Assembly: GCA_020630875.1 (NCBI GenBank)
Contig: JAHDIH010000002.1
Coordinates: 62,001 to 126,000, forward strand
Length of the DNA stretch: 64,000 nt
Source of the DNA: Deltaproteobacteria bacterium
Lineage (GTDB): Bacteria > Myxococcota_A > Polyangia > Haliangiales > Haliangiaceae
Direction: 5' to 3'
Shown here piece by piece: positions 26,000 to 35,743 of this stretch. Positions within the stretch are counted from its first letter, which is position 1. Every line of letters begins with the position of its first letter. A program made the position numbers and the translations under genes. Under the pieces are notes generated by a model that was given only the letters and a program-made list of their open reading frames with translations, had not been told where the DNA came from and did no database searches.

Positions 26000-26689
26000 A
26001 TGAAACAATTTAGTATAATAGTAGTCACCCTCACGTTAGTTTTAGGCTGTAAGAAGAAAGAGGACAAAACACCTCCAGCTACGCAAATCCATCCAGAGGT
26101 AGCGGTTAAATCTTCTGTTGCTCCCGAGCCCACGCCACCCCCGGTGGTTGAAAAACAACTCCGTGGAAAACTGGTGAACTGTCCAAGCGCCGTAAAAGGA
26201 GCAAAAACTACTTTGGGCATTACCAAGGAAACCGTACTGGTAACCGTGGCAGCGACTGATGCGGCATCAATCAAAGCAATCCAAGCTAAAGCAAAATACC
26301 TTACTCAAAAACCTGCTGGTACTGCTGCCCACAACGGCAAAAGGGCCAACACTTCAGCTGGAGGACGCTGTCCGACCTCTGTGGCAGGCGTTGTTACTGA
26401 AGTAACGAACAATGATAAAGGCGCCATCGTCACGATGAAACCTGCAGAAGGGGCTAAACTTGCCGAACTCCAGAAAACCGTGGGTGAAAGAATCGCAGCG
26501 TTAGAAATGGGCAAAGGAGTACATCAACACGGTTCGCAAAAAGGCGAAGGCGGCGGCGGTGGTGATCAGAAAGCCATGGGGCATGGGGATGGACTGGCTA
26601 CCAAAGCCTCCGGCACCAAGGCTGGCCCAAAAACTGGCGGTGGCGAAGGCAACGGAAAAGGCGGCGGAAAACCGGCGGACCCCAAGTAG
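26000..26689 (+). CDS. Predicted lipoprotein with Gly/Lys-rich low-complexity tail
   Basis: A 229-residue protein with signal peptide and lipobox (L-V-L-G-C, Cys17), a Pro-rich linker, then a compact domain (about 53-170) holding two cysteines and a T-V-A-A-T-D-A-A-S-I-K-A-I-Q-A-K pattern. The last ~55 residues are Gly, Lys and His-rich and probably disordered; several histidines there could bind metal. A sensible ribosome-binding site (AGGAG) precedes the ATG. A hairpin follows at 26716. Function unknown. Confidence 0.72.
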   Translation: MKQFSIIVVTLTLVLGCKKKEDKTPPATQIHPEVAVKSSVAPEPTPPPVVEKQLRGKLVNCPSAVKGAKTTLGITKETVLVTVAATDAASIKAIQAKAKYLTQKPAGTAAHNGKRANTSAGGRCPTSVAGVVTEVTNNDKGAIVTMKPAEGAKLAELQKTVGERIAALEMGKGVHQHGSQKGEGGGGGDQKAMGHGDGLATKASGTKAGPKTGGGEGNGKGGGKPADPK

Positions 26690-26715
26690 TCCGTTCCTTC
26701 TCACGATCTTATTTG

Positions 26716-26740
26716 ACGGAGTCGCTGGTCGGCTCCGTTT
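26716..26740 (+). terminator. Weak intrinsic terminator
   Basis: A six-base ACGGAG/CTCCGT stem with an 11-base loop is followed by TTTGTCGTTT. It lies 26 bases after the lipoprotein gene and before the convergent exporter gene; the T-tract is interrupted. Confidence 0.5.
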
Positions 26741-26759
26741 GTCGTTTCGGAGTTATGCG

Positions 26760-27479
26760 TTAGCGAGAATGACCTGAATCGGTCGCTGCATCTTGTAACG
26801 CTCGCTTGTAAAGGCGGTTTCCCCAAATGAAGATTGCCGCTATCACGCAGGCCACTGCGGTAATAATCGCAACCTTGACGGGGAGATTTTGTTGGGCGGT
26901 TCGCAATGCCACCACGGCGCTACCAAAATGGGTTGCGGCATAGGCCATTGCCATGCCTCCAAGTAGTCCTCCCAAAGAAACGGCGCCAATTAAAACGTAG
27001 CGGTGCAGTCCCAAAAGAATTCCAAGGAAGCTACCAACCATTGCCCCGGTGCCAGCAAGAGGAAAGAGAACAAAAAGAATCACCGCGACAATGGCTCCAC
27101 GTTTCATTTTTGGATAGGCACGGAGCACCAATTGCGCGTTGCTTTGGATCGTTTCTAGTTTTTGTTTCAATCGTTTGAACCGATAAAAGGCTTCTAAACC
27201 ATAGACAATCACTAACACGGTAAACGTATCCAGAATCCAGATAACAAGACCAAGTTGCCAAGGTGAAAAGTTGCTTTCTCCGCTCGCTCCCCACATGGGC
27301 AAAAACTTTCCCACAAGAAAAACTGAAGCGGGAATGATGCCAATAAGTTCTAAAGTTTTACTTGGTTGGTAGAGCAGCCCGTAGACTAGGGCGGAAAGAA
27401 CAATAAATAGTACGGCCCCCATCACCAAAACCCGCTCACGCCATGAAGCGTCAAACGGGTCTGAGGTGTCAGGTTTCAT
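26760..27479 (-). CDS. Small multi-drug export-type membrane protein
   Basis: A 239-residue protein with about six membrane segments. The central R-G-A ... F-P-L-A-G-T-G-A-M-V-G block matches the 'putative small multi-drug export' family (Sm_multidrug_ex, PF06695), whose true substrate is not established. An amphipathic charged stretch (F-K-R-L-K-Q-K-L-E-T) separates the first and second halves. Nothing nearby suggests a partner. Confidence 0.75.
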   Translation of the reverse strand: MKPDTSDPFDASWRERVLVMGAVLFIVLSALVYGLLYQPSKTLELIGIIPASVFLVGKFLPMWGASGESNFSPWQLGLVIWILDTFTVLVIVYGLEAFYRFKRLKQKLETIQSNAQLVLRAYPKMKRGAIVAVILFVLFPLAGTGAMVGSFLGILLGLHRYVLIGAVSLGGLLGGMAMAYAATHFGSAVVALRTAQQNLPVKVAIITAVACVIAAIFIWGNRLYKRALQDAATDSGHSR

Positions 27480-27740
27480 GCGCGGAAACTACCGTGAATG
27501 CAGGAGTTGGTCGACAACAAACTCAAGGGCTTACAAAAACGGGACGCGTGGTTTGTCTGCGGTAGTGTAGGTTTTCACCAGCAGTTTGCGTACCACTGGC
27601 AAACCCTAAAGTCGCCTCTAGGAGCCTCTAGCCCCACAAACACTACACTGTAGGGCATTCAGAAAGTGGCGCCAAAGCGATCAAAATTCTCTCATGAGTG
27701 GTATGCTCGTAGACGGTCTTTGGATCCATGGGGGGTTACG

Positions 27741-30700
27741 GTGAGCGAAGAAAAACAGATTCTAGAAGCGATAGAAGCAGTAGGTGCAGAACCTAAGAGC
27801 GAAGAAAAGTGGGACGTATTAGAGCGCGTTGGTTCTGAAAATGAACTGCCGGACGATGTGATCGGCGCTTACGACACTGAGATCAAAGCTGCAGAAGGTG
27901 ACGGCGGTTTGATCACTTGGCTTGGTGAGCGCGCATGGAGTTTCTACGAGCAATGGTCTGGCACCGACCCTGACGTCATGGAGCGAATACTAGAAACGGT
28001 GTTGAATAACACATCCGATGAAAGTTGGGCTCTAGAAAGAATGATCGGTCTTTACACGACCCATCAAAAGTGGACCAAACTACTCGACACGTACGATCGC
28101 GCGATTGAAATTTCAGACGACTCAGCCAAACCAGAATTACTTTCTGAAGCGGCGGAAGTCGCCAGAGACGTAGCCTCGAGTCCTGAGAGAGCAATCACGT
28201 ACCTTCAAAAATTGTTGGTGATCAAGGCAAACGATCAACGCGTTTCTTCCTCCTTAGAGCGACTTCTTGAACGGTCGGAAAAGTGGGTAGAGCTAATCGC
28301 TTTGTGGGAGTCACGTCTCGAAGGTGCAGACGATGAAGAGAAGATTCAACTGTTAGAAAAAATCGGAGACACGTGGCTTTCAAAACTTGCTCGTCCTAGT
28401 AAGACGGTAGAACCCGCACAGGAATTACTCGCTGTGGATCCCTCCAATCAACAAGCCGTATCGATGTTACGCGCTGTGCTTTTCGCTGAGGAAACCGACA
28501 CCGGTACTCGTCGGTCTGCAATGGACTTGCTGCGTAACAATCTAGAGAATAAACCAACCGAATATCTGGCGATCCTAAAGCAAGCCGTTGAGGTGGCCGA
28601 TGGCGAATTTTCTTCGGAGCTTAAGCGTGAGTTGGGAGCGCAGCTACTAGACCAAAACGATGATGATGCTGCCATGGACCACTACGCATCTCTCATGGCG
28701 TCTGACCCAGAGGATGAACGAACGTTAAATAGATTGCGCGAAATCGTAACGCGCTCAAATGGATATGAAAAATACGCAGGTGCACTCGTCGTAGCATCCA
28801 AAAATGCAAGCCGGCAAAGAGCCGTCTACTTAAAAATGGAGGCAGCTCGCACGTTTGCAGAAAAACTGTCCAACGACGAAAAAGCAATTGGTCTATTGGA
28901 AGAACTTCTTTCTGATGAAAGTCTTAGTTCACGTGATGCTCGGATGGCTGCCAACCGTCTCAACGAGCTGTACATTGCGGGGGATAAGCAAGAGGAACGA
29001 CTTCACGTTTTGGAACGTCTGGAAACACTAGAAACGTCGGATTCATCAAGGCGGGCCATTATCGGCGAGATGGCAAGAGTTGCTGGGTCGCTTGGAAAAC
29101 TGGACAGAGCCGAAGAACTTTGGCGCAAACGTTTAGAGATTGATAATAGCGATTTGTGGGCTCTGAACGCCCTAATCGACTTACAGAGCGTGAACGAAAG
29201 ATGGGATGGGCTCATTCTATCCCTCGGAGAGCGGGTTAAACGGTCGGGTTCAGACACGCAGCGAAGAACAGACTTGGTAAAAATCGCAAAAATTTGCGCG
29301 GACAATCTCAACAAAACTGAGTCAGCGATTGAAGCGTGGTACCGCGTGCAAGAACAGTGCGGAGCGGATACCGAAACCATCAGCAGCCTGGTAAAATTGT
29401 TAACAGCCGAAGAGCGATGGTCCGATCTCGTGGACTTGCTTGAAAACCACAGCTTCCGTGATGCCCAAGACGTTACGAAGCGGTTGGTGACGTTGGCTGA
29501 CGCGCAGCGCGTTCATCTTTCATCACCTCAAAAAGCTGCCGAAGCCTATGGCACTGCTCTAGCGATTTCTCCCGCGGACAAAGGTGCACTAGAAGGAGCC
29601 AAGCAACTCGTAGACGACCCGGCTGCCGCGAAACAAGCTATTGATACGTTGATGCTGGCGTTTCAGCGCACAGGGGATGCTCAGGCCTTTGTAGATTTAG
29701 CCGATTCTGCAGCTACTTTGGCGGAAGATCAAAAACAACAAGTCGACGTTCTTTTGTCCGCTGCCAGATTGGCGGCACGTGAACTCAACAAAAATGACGT
29801 GGCGTTAGGTTTTGTAGCTAAAGTATTTCCACTTTGTCCTCAAGATCGATCGTTGCAACAATGGCTTTTGGAGTTGTCCAGTGCAGAAGGCAAATTTGAC
29901 GTGGCCGTTCGGTCCCTCGAATCGGCCGCCGCATCGACCGAAGATCCCAGACGCGAAGCCGAAATACGGTTTCGTTTGGCGGTCGTCTGCGATAGTGAAA
30001 TAGGCGATCCCGCCAAATCTTTTGCCAGCTACGCTCGAGTCGTAGAAATCGATCCTGAAAATACTTCGGCAACGGTCGGAGCTGTTCGCACTGGACTAGA
30101 ACTTCAGTCTTACGGAGAACTGTGCGTGTTGGTTTCGAGCAATGCGCGAGCTCTCGGTAAACTACCATCACTCGTAAAAGAAGAGCTTTGTACGGAAGAA
30201 ACCCCAGAGAATCTAGTCACGCTAGCCAAAGAGTTGGCAGATCAGGCAGAACAAGGCTTATCTCGTCGTGCAGGTCTAGAGCTGTTGACGCTGTCGGGAG
30301 AGCTCTTTAGCAACGCGGGAGAAACGGAAGAAGCAGAGAAGGTGTTACTTCGTGCAGTGGAACGCGAACCTCGCAACGTCGAAATTAGAAAACAGCTAAT
30401 CGTGGTCCAGGAAAAAAATGAGAGCGCAGGGCTGTCCCGTCAGCTTCTTGAACTTGCTGAGTTTGAATCTGATGGCATTCCATTTCTTGCTCGCGCTATC
30501 GAAGAGTCTAAACGAACCGGAGATGCTGCAACGCTCAAACGAGCCGGTGGATCTTTGATTTCAGAAATCGAAAGAACCATCAGGATACGCGGGGTAAACG
30601 AGAAGTTGGCCTCTCAGCTGAAGTCCACTTGTGATGATCTTTACAAGTGCTACATGTCAGAAGGCGACGCCAAGGAGGCGACTGCAGTTTTGGTTAGGGC

Positions 30701-33700
30701 ATCTAGGTGCGATGTTGACAGTACTTCTAAAGCTGGCTACCTACGTCGTGCTGCGAGTAATGCTCTTGAATCCAATGACAATTCCAGAGCCATGGAGTTG
30801 TTTCGAGATTTACTAGAAGTGGATCCGCAGGATAAAGACGCCGCTCAAACGCTATGCGAGCTGTACGAGCAAAGCCAGCGGTACCATGAATTGTTCTCTC
30901 TTCGACATCTCGGACTTGACCAAGAAAAGGATCCTACGAAGCGAGTTGAGATAAGGCTTGAAATCAATAGGCTTGCGACATTCTTAGAGCAAAACCAAGA
31001 TAGAGTTTCGCTACTTGAGCGAAGTCTCGAAGACATGCCAGGGCATGAACCAACCATATCAGCCTTAGCATCGGCGCTTCTTAGCCGAACCAAATACGAA
31101 GAACTCGTGTCGCTCTACGAAACTCAATCGGAAGTCGTTGCTGACGCCGACCCTGAGTTTGCTGCAGAACTTTTGACCAAAGGCGCGAAGGTTTCACAAA
31201 ACCACTTAAACGATGTGGAACGTTCGGTACGAGATTTCCGAAAAGGAATCGAGCTTTATCCTACTGCAGAGGCTTTGACGCTCCTTTCTAACGTTTACGT
31301 GAGCGAAGGCCGTTGGCAGTCGGCAATCCCATGGCTCGAAAGTTTGGTCGGTGTTTCTGACGAAGCTGTGCGTCAAAACAATTTGCTACTGTTAGTCAAA
31401 GCTCAAGTGGAGTGCGGAAAGACTTCAAAAGCCATTCAGGTGCTCGAAGACTTTATTGAGACGGAAGAAAACAAAGACCAGGCGGTCGACCGTTTAGCAG
31501 AAATCTATCGAGAGAGAAATATGCATGAGCCTTTGGCCGATCTGCTTCTCGATAGTCTAGAGTCAGGCAATGAAAAGCGAGCTGGTGAATTCGCTCGTGA
31601 AGCTGCGACGCTTCTTTGCGAAAAAATCAAGAAACCATCGCGAGCACTACCAGCCCTTGAAAAAGCCATCGAGCAATCTGAAGGTGACGTAGTCTTACGC
31701 TCGCAATATGCGCGAGCTTTGCGCGCCTCTGGTCGTCTTGACGAAGCCAAAGTTCAGGTAGATGAAATCATTGAGGGATATGGGCGTCGACGAAGTCCAG
31801 AGCGAGCGGAGATGCAACTGGAGCGCGCTCGAATTCTGCATTCTCAAGGGGAGGCCGATAGTGCTCTCGATGAATTGCGGCAAGCGGCGGCAATGGATCC
31901 TAAAAATGCTGACATTCAAATCTCGCTTGCGCAATTTGCAAAACTAAAAGGCGACACTAAGCTTGCAGAGAAAACGTACCGAGGGCTGTTAGTCATGATT
32001 CGTCGCAAATCAGACGAACAAAAGATGGCGGTTGGCGCAAGTGAAGTCCTGTTTGAACTATCTCAAATTGCCACAGCAAATGGGGACAAGGGCCAAGCCG
32101 AGGATCTCTTGGCATCCGCTTTTGATGCCTCGGCGGTCTCGGATCACGAACTCGGACTGTTCAGTAGAGCATTGCTTAAACATGGCAAGGACAAAGAGGT
32201 AATCAAGGCATTCGAAATGCGTATTGCGACCTTGGAAACCCCAAAGGCGATAACGGACACGCGATTGCAGTTAGCGGAAATACTGGACGAGCTAGAACAA
32301 TACGACAGAGCTTACGACGTGGCTATCGAAGCTATCGCTGGTACGCCGGATCACGTTCGTGCGCACGAAGTCACCCGAGGAGTGGCACGAAAGTCCGGAA
32401 ACACTAAAGATTACGTTAAAGTCGGTGTGGCTGCAGCGGAACGTCTTCGTCGAAAGGAAGACCCACCGATCATTGCAGCGCTACTGATGCTTGCCGGTGA
32501 AGCACTCGAAATGGATGTGAAAGACTACCCTGGCGCCTGCGACTTATACTGCCGAGTGGAGAGAACAGGGATCAGAGAAGTCGACGCTCTATTTTCCATA
32601 GCGCGTGTTTCGCAAGCGCAAGGGGATGAAAAAGAACGAGATCGTGCAGTTGAGAAGCTGTTGGTCGTGGCAAGAGGAGAAGATGAACAAGTAGACGAGC
32701 AAAGTCGCGTGGATGCATCGTATCGTCTCGCCGAATTGATGATTAACGGGATCGATGCAAACGCTGGTCTCACCCTGTTGAAAGAAGCATTTGCCACTGA
32801 GCCGAGGTATGCCCAAGCGGGTACAGTACTGGCAAAGTTTTTGAAGCAGGATGTAAGCAACGAAGACGCTATCATGATGTACGAACGCGTAGCTCGTCGT
32901 TCTGCAGACAAAAAAATGCTACTAATGGCGCTTAGCTACAAAGTTCAAAATGGTTTAGCAGATGTTGCGGAAGTGAGAGAGGCCGTATCTCTAGCTAAAA
33001 GTATCGGTAAGTTCGACAAAGCAGAGTCACTTTTGACTTCCGCTCTGGAGATTGGAGACGAACAAGACTGGGTACGTCGGGACTTAGCCTTATGTAAAGT
33101 AGAGCGCGGCGCATTTGACGGAGCTTTGGAGTTACTGACTGGTCTCGTCGAGGACTCGTACGACGAAGAGATTCGTGAGCTTTGTTTGAAAGCTGGCGCG
33201 GAAGCTAGCGTCGATGAAAAGAATTACGAATACGCGGTTGGCTACTACCAGCTTATCAACGAAGTGGAGCCTGGTCTTCGTCAGGCTTGGCAGCCACTGT
33301 CATGGCTTTTGCGGTCAACCAAAAAATTCGACGGGTTTGCGGAACTACTCGAACGTTCTCTACCAGCAATTACTTCGTTGGAAGAACGGAATGAACTCCG
33401 AGTGGCGTACGCAAGTGGCCTGTACGAAAGTTCTGGTGACGCTGACGCTGCGCTGACTCAACTTTATCAAGTGTTAGATGATGACATTGGATGTGATGAG
33501 GCTGCTGGCGTACTTGAGAATATTCTGGTTTCAGAAAAGCGATTCGAGGAGCGACTTGAGTTTTCAGAAAAGCGTTACAGTGTCGTTGTGGAAACTGGGA
33601 ATCCCGATATTGTTGCAGATGCGACTCATCGGTTAATGCAGTTGGTTGACAGTAAGGATCTTGAAAGGCGTGAGCGTATTTATCGTCAGGCTCTGGGCGT

Positions 33701-35417
33701 TGCACCTGAGGATGTTTCTTTGCTTGGCGGCTTGCTCAGTTCTTTGGATAAAACACGCAACAACGATCGCGCTGAGGTCCTGGAAAAAATGTTGGAAGTT
33801 TCGCAGGGAGCTTCGGCAGCATCGGTGTCGTTGTCTTTAGCGGATGAATACTCAGCTGTTGAGGATTTGCAATCAATGCAAGTCTGTCTCGAGAAAGGAT
33901 GGGCGCACGATTTCGACAATCAAGTGGTTCAAAAGCGTCTCGAAGCGGTCTACAGAAACACCGAAAATCACGACTCTCTTTGTAAGCTGAAACTAAAACT
34001 TGCTGGTGCGGCTGAGAAAAAGGAAAGCGTGTCTTTGTACCTTGAGGCTGCAAAAGTGTATGAGGATTCGTTAGAGCAACCAACCAAAGCAATGATCTGT
34101 TATCAGAAAGCGTGGGAAGCTGAGCCTACATCTGAGTCGTTGTTACTACGGTTGGTAGACTCGATGGCATCGCTAGAAAAGCTAAGTGAAGCAGAAGAGG
34201 TTTTAAACACAGGACTTGAAAACTACCTTGAGGGAGACAGTCGAGTTGCTTCGCTTCTTAAGAGGGGGGAGATACGACTAGGCAAAAAGAAGGCCTCTGC
34301 CGCGCTAGAGGACTTCGAAAGTGCTTGGGAAATTTCGCCGGATAAAAGTAGAGAAGCTTTTGAAGACGCCCTTGTCGTTGCAGCGAAGATCGCGAAAGAG
34401 AGTGGTTCTCATGAAGACGTACGTGCGACTGTATTGAGAAGGGTATCTCTCGCTATCTACGACAAGCGTTTGGACGAAGCTCGTGAAGTTCTAACCGAGT
34501 GGTGTAGCGACAACCAAAAAGACAAAGAAGCGCTTTTGCAGCTAAGAGAGATTTCTCTAACGTCTGCGGATTGGAAAAACGTCGCAGTGGCGTGTTCCCA
34601 CCTCGTGAACTTGCAGGAAGGAACGGAGCAAATCGAAACCGCTGTTCAACTGGCCACTGCCGCAGAGAAAGCAGAGCTTCCAGATATTGCTGTGTCAGGA
34701 CTAGAACACGTATACGAGGCGCAACCCGATGCAGGAGAGATACGTCTTCGACTCAAGCAAATCTATGAGTCTTCAAGTAACTTTGCAAAGCTTGCGACAA
34801 TCCTTATGTCTGATGGCGAGCACGCAAGCAAAGAACGAGACGCATTCTTAAACTTCAAACGCGCCGCTGAAATTTATCTGCAAAAATTGGGTCAAGCGGA
34901 AAAGGCGATGGTTGCGGCAAGCAAAGCTTTGGAAATTTCTCCTGAAGATCATGATGTTACCGTGCTTTACGCCGATGTACTGATTGAGAGTGGCAAGTTG
35001 GAAGATGCCACAACGTTGTTGGAAGAAAAGATAGCGCTTCATAAGCGTCGATCGCCTGCCTTAGGTATGTTGCAACAGCGAATGGCGCGACTTTCCGCAG
35101 CCCAAGGGGATTCCGAGTCACAACTATCGTGGCTCAAGAAAGCGTTTGAAGTGGATCGTCGGAGCGGTGAAATTGCGGCGGAGCTCGCTCAGCTTGCTAC
35201 GGAAACTGGAGACTACGACTTAGCACTTAAACCACTCCGGGCGATTACACTCATGGACAATCCGGAGCCAATCACTCGCGTCATGGCACTACTATGGGAA
35301 GCGAAAATTGAATTTGCGCGAGGGAACAACTCCAAAGCAGAGTTATGGGCAAAGAAGGCCCTTCGAGAAGACCCGGAGTATGCGGAAGCGCAAGAGTTTT
35401 TGCTGTCGCTAAAATAG
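27741..35417 (+). CDS. Very large TPR-repeat protein (~2,560 residues)
   Basis: A single unbroken frame made of helix-turn-helix repeats of the TPR/HAT kind from end to end, in blocks such as L-L-E-x-x-D-x-x-x-A and A-x-x-x-Y-x-x-A-L-x-I-x-P. The protein is acidic, has no signal peptide, membrane segment or enzymatic motif, and should be a cytosolic solenoid scaffold. I prefer the GTG at 27741, a few bases after a GGGGGG stretch; an upstream in-frame GTG at 27666 adds 25 basic residues unlike the rest. A terminator hairpin follows at once, so it is a single-gene unit. Large TPR proteins of this type occur in myxobacterial genomes; the role is unknown. Confidence 0.88.
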   Translation: MSEEKQILEAIEAVGAEPKSEEKWDVLERVGSENELPDDVIGAYDTEIKAAEGDGGLITWLGERAWSFYEQWSGTDPDVMERILETVLNNTSDESWALERMIGLYTTHQKWTKLLDTYDRAIEISDDSAKPELLSEAAEVARDVASSPERAITYLQKLLVIKANDQRVSSSLERLLERSEKWVELIALWESRLEGADDEEKIQLLEKIGDTWLSKLARPSKTVEPAQELLAVDPSNQQAVSMLRAVLFAEETDTGTRRSAMDLLRNNLENKPTEYLAILKQAVEVADGEFSSELKRELGAQLLDQNDDDAAMDHYASLMASDPEDERTLNRLREIVTRSNGYEKYAGALVVASKNASRQRAVYLKMEAARTFAEKLSNDEKAIGLLEELLSDESLSSRDARMAANRLNELYIAGDKQEERLHVLERLETLETSDSSRRAIIGEMARVAGSLGKLDRAEELWRKRLEIDNSDLWALNALIDLQSVNERWDGLILSLGERVKRSGSDTQRRTDLVKIAKICADNLNKTESAIEAWYRVQEQCGADTETISSLVKLLTAEERWSDLVDLLENHSFRDAQDVTKRLVTLADAQRVHLSSPQKAAEAYGTALAISPADKGALEGAKQLVDDPAAAKQAIDTLMLAFQRTGDAQAFVDLADSAATLAEDQKQQVDVLLSAARLAARELNKNDVALGFVAKVFPLCPQDRSLQQWLLELSSAEGKFDVAVRSLESAAASTEDPRREAEIRFRLAVVCDSEIGDPAKSFASYARVVEIDPENTSATVGAVRTGLELQSYGELCVLVSSNARALGKLPSLVKEELCTEETPENLVTLAKELADQAEQGLSRRAGLELLTLSGELFSNAGETEEAEKVLLRAVEREPRNVEIRKQLIVVQEKNESAGLSRQLLELAEFESDGIPFLARAIEESKRTGDAATLKRAGGSLISEIERTIRIRGVNEKLASQLKSTCDDLYKCYMSEGDAKEATAVLVRASRCDVDSTSKAGYLRRAASNALESNDNSRAMELFRDLLEVDPQDKDAAQTLCELYEQSQRYHELFSLRHLGLDQEKDPTKRVEIRLEINRLATFLEQNQDRVSLLERSLEDMPGHEPTISALASALLSRTKYEELVSLYETQSEVVADADPEFAAELLTKGAKVSQNHLNDVERSVRDFRKGIELYPTAEALTLLSNVYVSEGRWQSAIPWLESLVGVSDEAVRQNNLLLLVKAQVECGKTSKAIQVLEDFIETEENKDQAVDRLAEIYRERNMHEPLADLLLDSLESGNEKRAGEFAREAATLLCEKIKKPSRALPALEKAIEQSEGDVVLRSQYARALRASGRLDEAKVQVDEIIEGYGRRRSPERAEMQLERARILHSQGEADSALDELRQAAAMDPKNADIQISLAQFAKLKGDTKLAEKTYRGLLVMIRRKSDEQKMAVGASEVLFELSQIATANGDKGQAEDLLASAFDASAVSDHELGLFSRALLKHGKDKEVIKAFEMRIATLETPKAITDTRLQLAEILDELEQYDRAYDVAIEAIAGTPDHVRAHEVTRGVARKSGNTKDYVKVGVAAAERLRRKEDPPIIAALLMLAGEALEMDVKDYPGACDLYCRVERTGIREVDALFSIARVSQAQGDEKERDRAVEKLLVVARGEDEQVDEQSRVDASYRLAELMINGIDANAGLTLLKEAFATEPRYAQAGTVLAKFLKQDVSNEDAIMMYERVARRSADKKMLLMALSYKVQNGLADVAEVREAVSLAKSIGKFDKAESLLTSALEIGDEQDWVRRDLALCKVERGAFDGALELLTGLVEDSYDEEIRELCLKAGAEASVDEKNYEYAVGYYQLINEVEPGLRQAWQPLSWLLRSTKKFDGFAELLERSLPAITSLEERNELRVAYASGLYESSGDADAALTQLYQVLDDDIGCDEAAGVLENILVSEKRFEERLEFSEKRYSVVVETGNPDIVADATHRLMQLVDSKDLERRERIYRQALGVAPEDVSLLGGLLSSLDKTRNNDRAEVLEKMLEVSQGASAASVSLSLADEYSAVEDLQSMQVCLEKGWAHDFDNQVVQKRLEAVYRNTENHDSLCKLKLKLAGAAEKKESVSLYLEAAKVYEDSLEQPTKAMICYQKAWEAEPTSESLLLRLVDSMASLEKLSEAEEVLNTGLENYLEGDSRVASLLKRGEIRLGKKKASAALEDFESAWEISPDKSREAFEDALVVAAKIAKESGSHEDVRATVLRRVSLAIYDKRLDEAREVLTEWCSDNQKDKEALLQLREISLTSADWKNVAVACSHLVNLQEGTEQIETAVQLATAAEKAELPDIAVSGLEHVYEAQPDAGEIRLRLKQIYESSSNFAKLATILMSDGEHASKERDAFLNFKRAAEIYLQKLGQAEKAMVAASKALEISPEDHDVTVLYADVLIESGKLEDATTLLEEKIALHKRRSPALGMLQQRMARLSAAQGDSESQLSWLKKAFEVDRRSGEIAAELAQLATETGDYDLALKPLRAITLMDNPEPITRVMALLWEAKIEFARGNNSKAELWAKKALREDPEYAEAQEFLLSLK

Positions 35418-35428
35418 GTGGCTGAGGA

Positions 35429-35464
35429 ATTTCCTCCCAAACTAGGGGAGGAAATCCCACTTTT
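35429..35464 (+). terminator. Intrinsic terminator of the TPR gene
   Basis: A perfect ten-base ATTTCCTCCC/GGGAGGAAAT stem with a seven-base loop, followed by CCCAC and TTTT. It begins 11 bases after the stop codon. Confidence 0.75.
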
Positions 35465-35501
35465 CCTTAAAGATAACCACCTAAGTGTCCGAAACCAGGA
35501 T

Positions 35502-35516
35502 TGGCATGGCACTTGC
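35502..35516 (+). promoter_or_regulatory. Sigma-54 (-24/-12) promoter
   Basis: TGGCATGGCACTTGC matches the RpoN consensus TGGCACG-N4-TTGC, with only C to T at the sixth base, and has the fixed GG-to-GC spacing. Transcription would start near 35528. The first gene downstream encodes a sigma-54-activating regulator, so positive autoregulation is possible. Confidence 0.78.
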
Positions 35517-35743
35517 TTGATACCAAGGTGTGGACAGTATATCACGAGCTCTTACCTTACAGGTGCCGAGGCGGCCTTTGCGGATTACCCGAGGAGGGTA
35601 TCAAGTCTCTTCTCGAAGACTTGCCCGCGCGACCACTGAAGAAGAGGAGATGATGCGAGCGCCGACGGCCCCGCTGTCGGTTCCCCCGGAAGAATGAAGC
35701 TCCCAGCGGAATATTTCGCGATATTCCGTGTTAAATAAGGAGA

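Larger units (their letters stand above)
35418..35743. other. 326-bp region with terminator, sigma-54 promoter and hairpins
   Basis: This gap carries a terminator for the TPR gene (35429-35455), a sigma-54 promoter (35502-35516), a GC-rich hairpin (35662-35680) and an eight-base inverted repeat CGGAATAT/ATATTCCG (35707-35728) just before the regulator's ribosome-binding site. A 73-codon plus-strand frame crosses it but lacks a start signal and looks random. The ~215-nt leader or a small RNA would begin near 35528. Confidence 0.6.

Noticed and set aside
35418..35639. 73-codon gene after the TPR protein
   Set aside because: It would be translated through a terminator hairpin and a sigma-54 promoter, and its sequence looks random.
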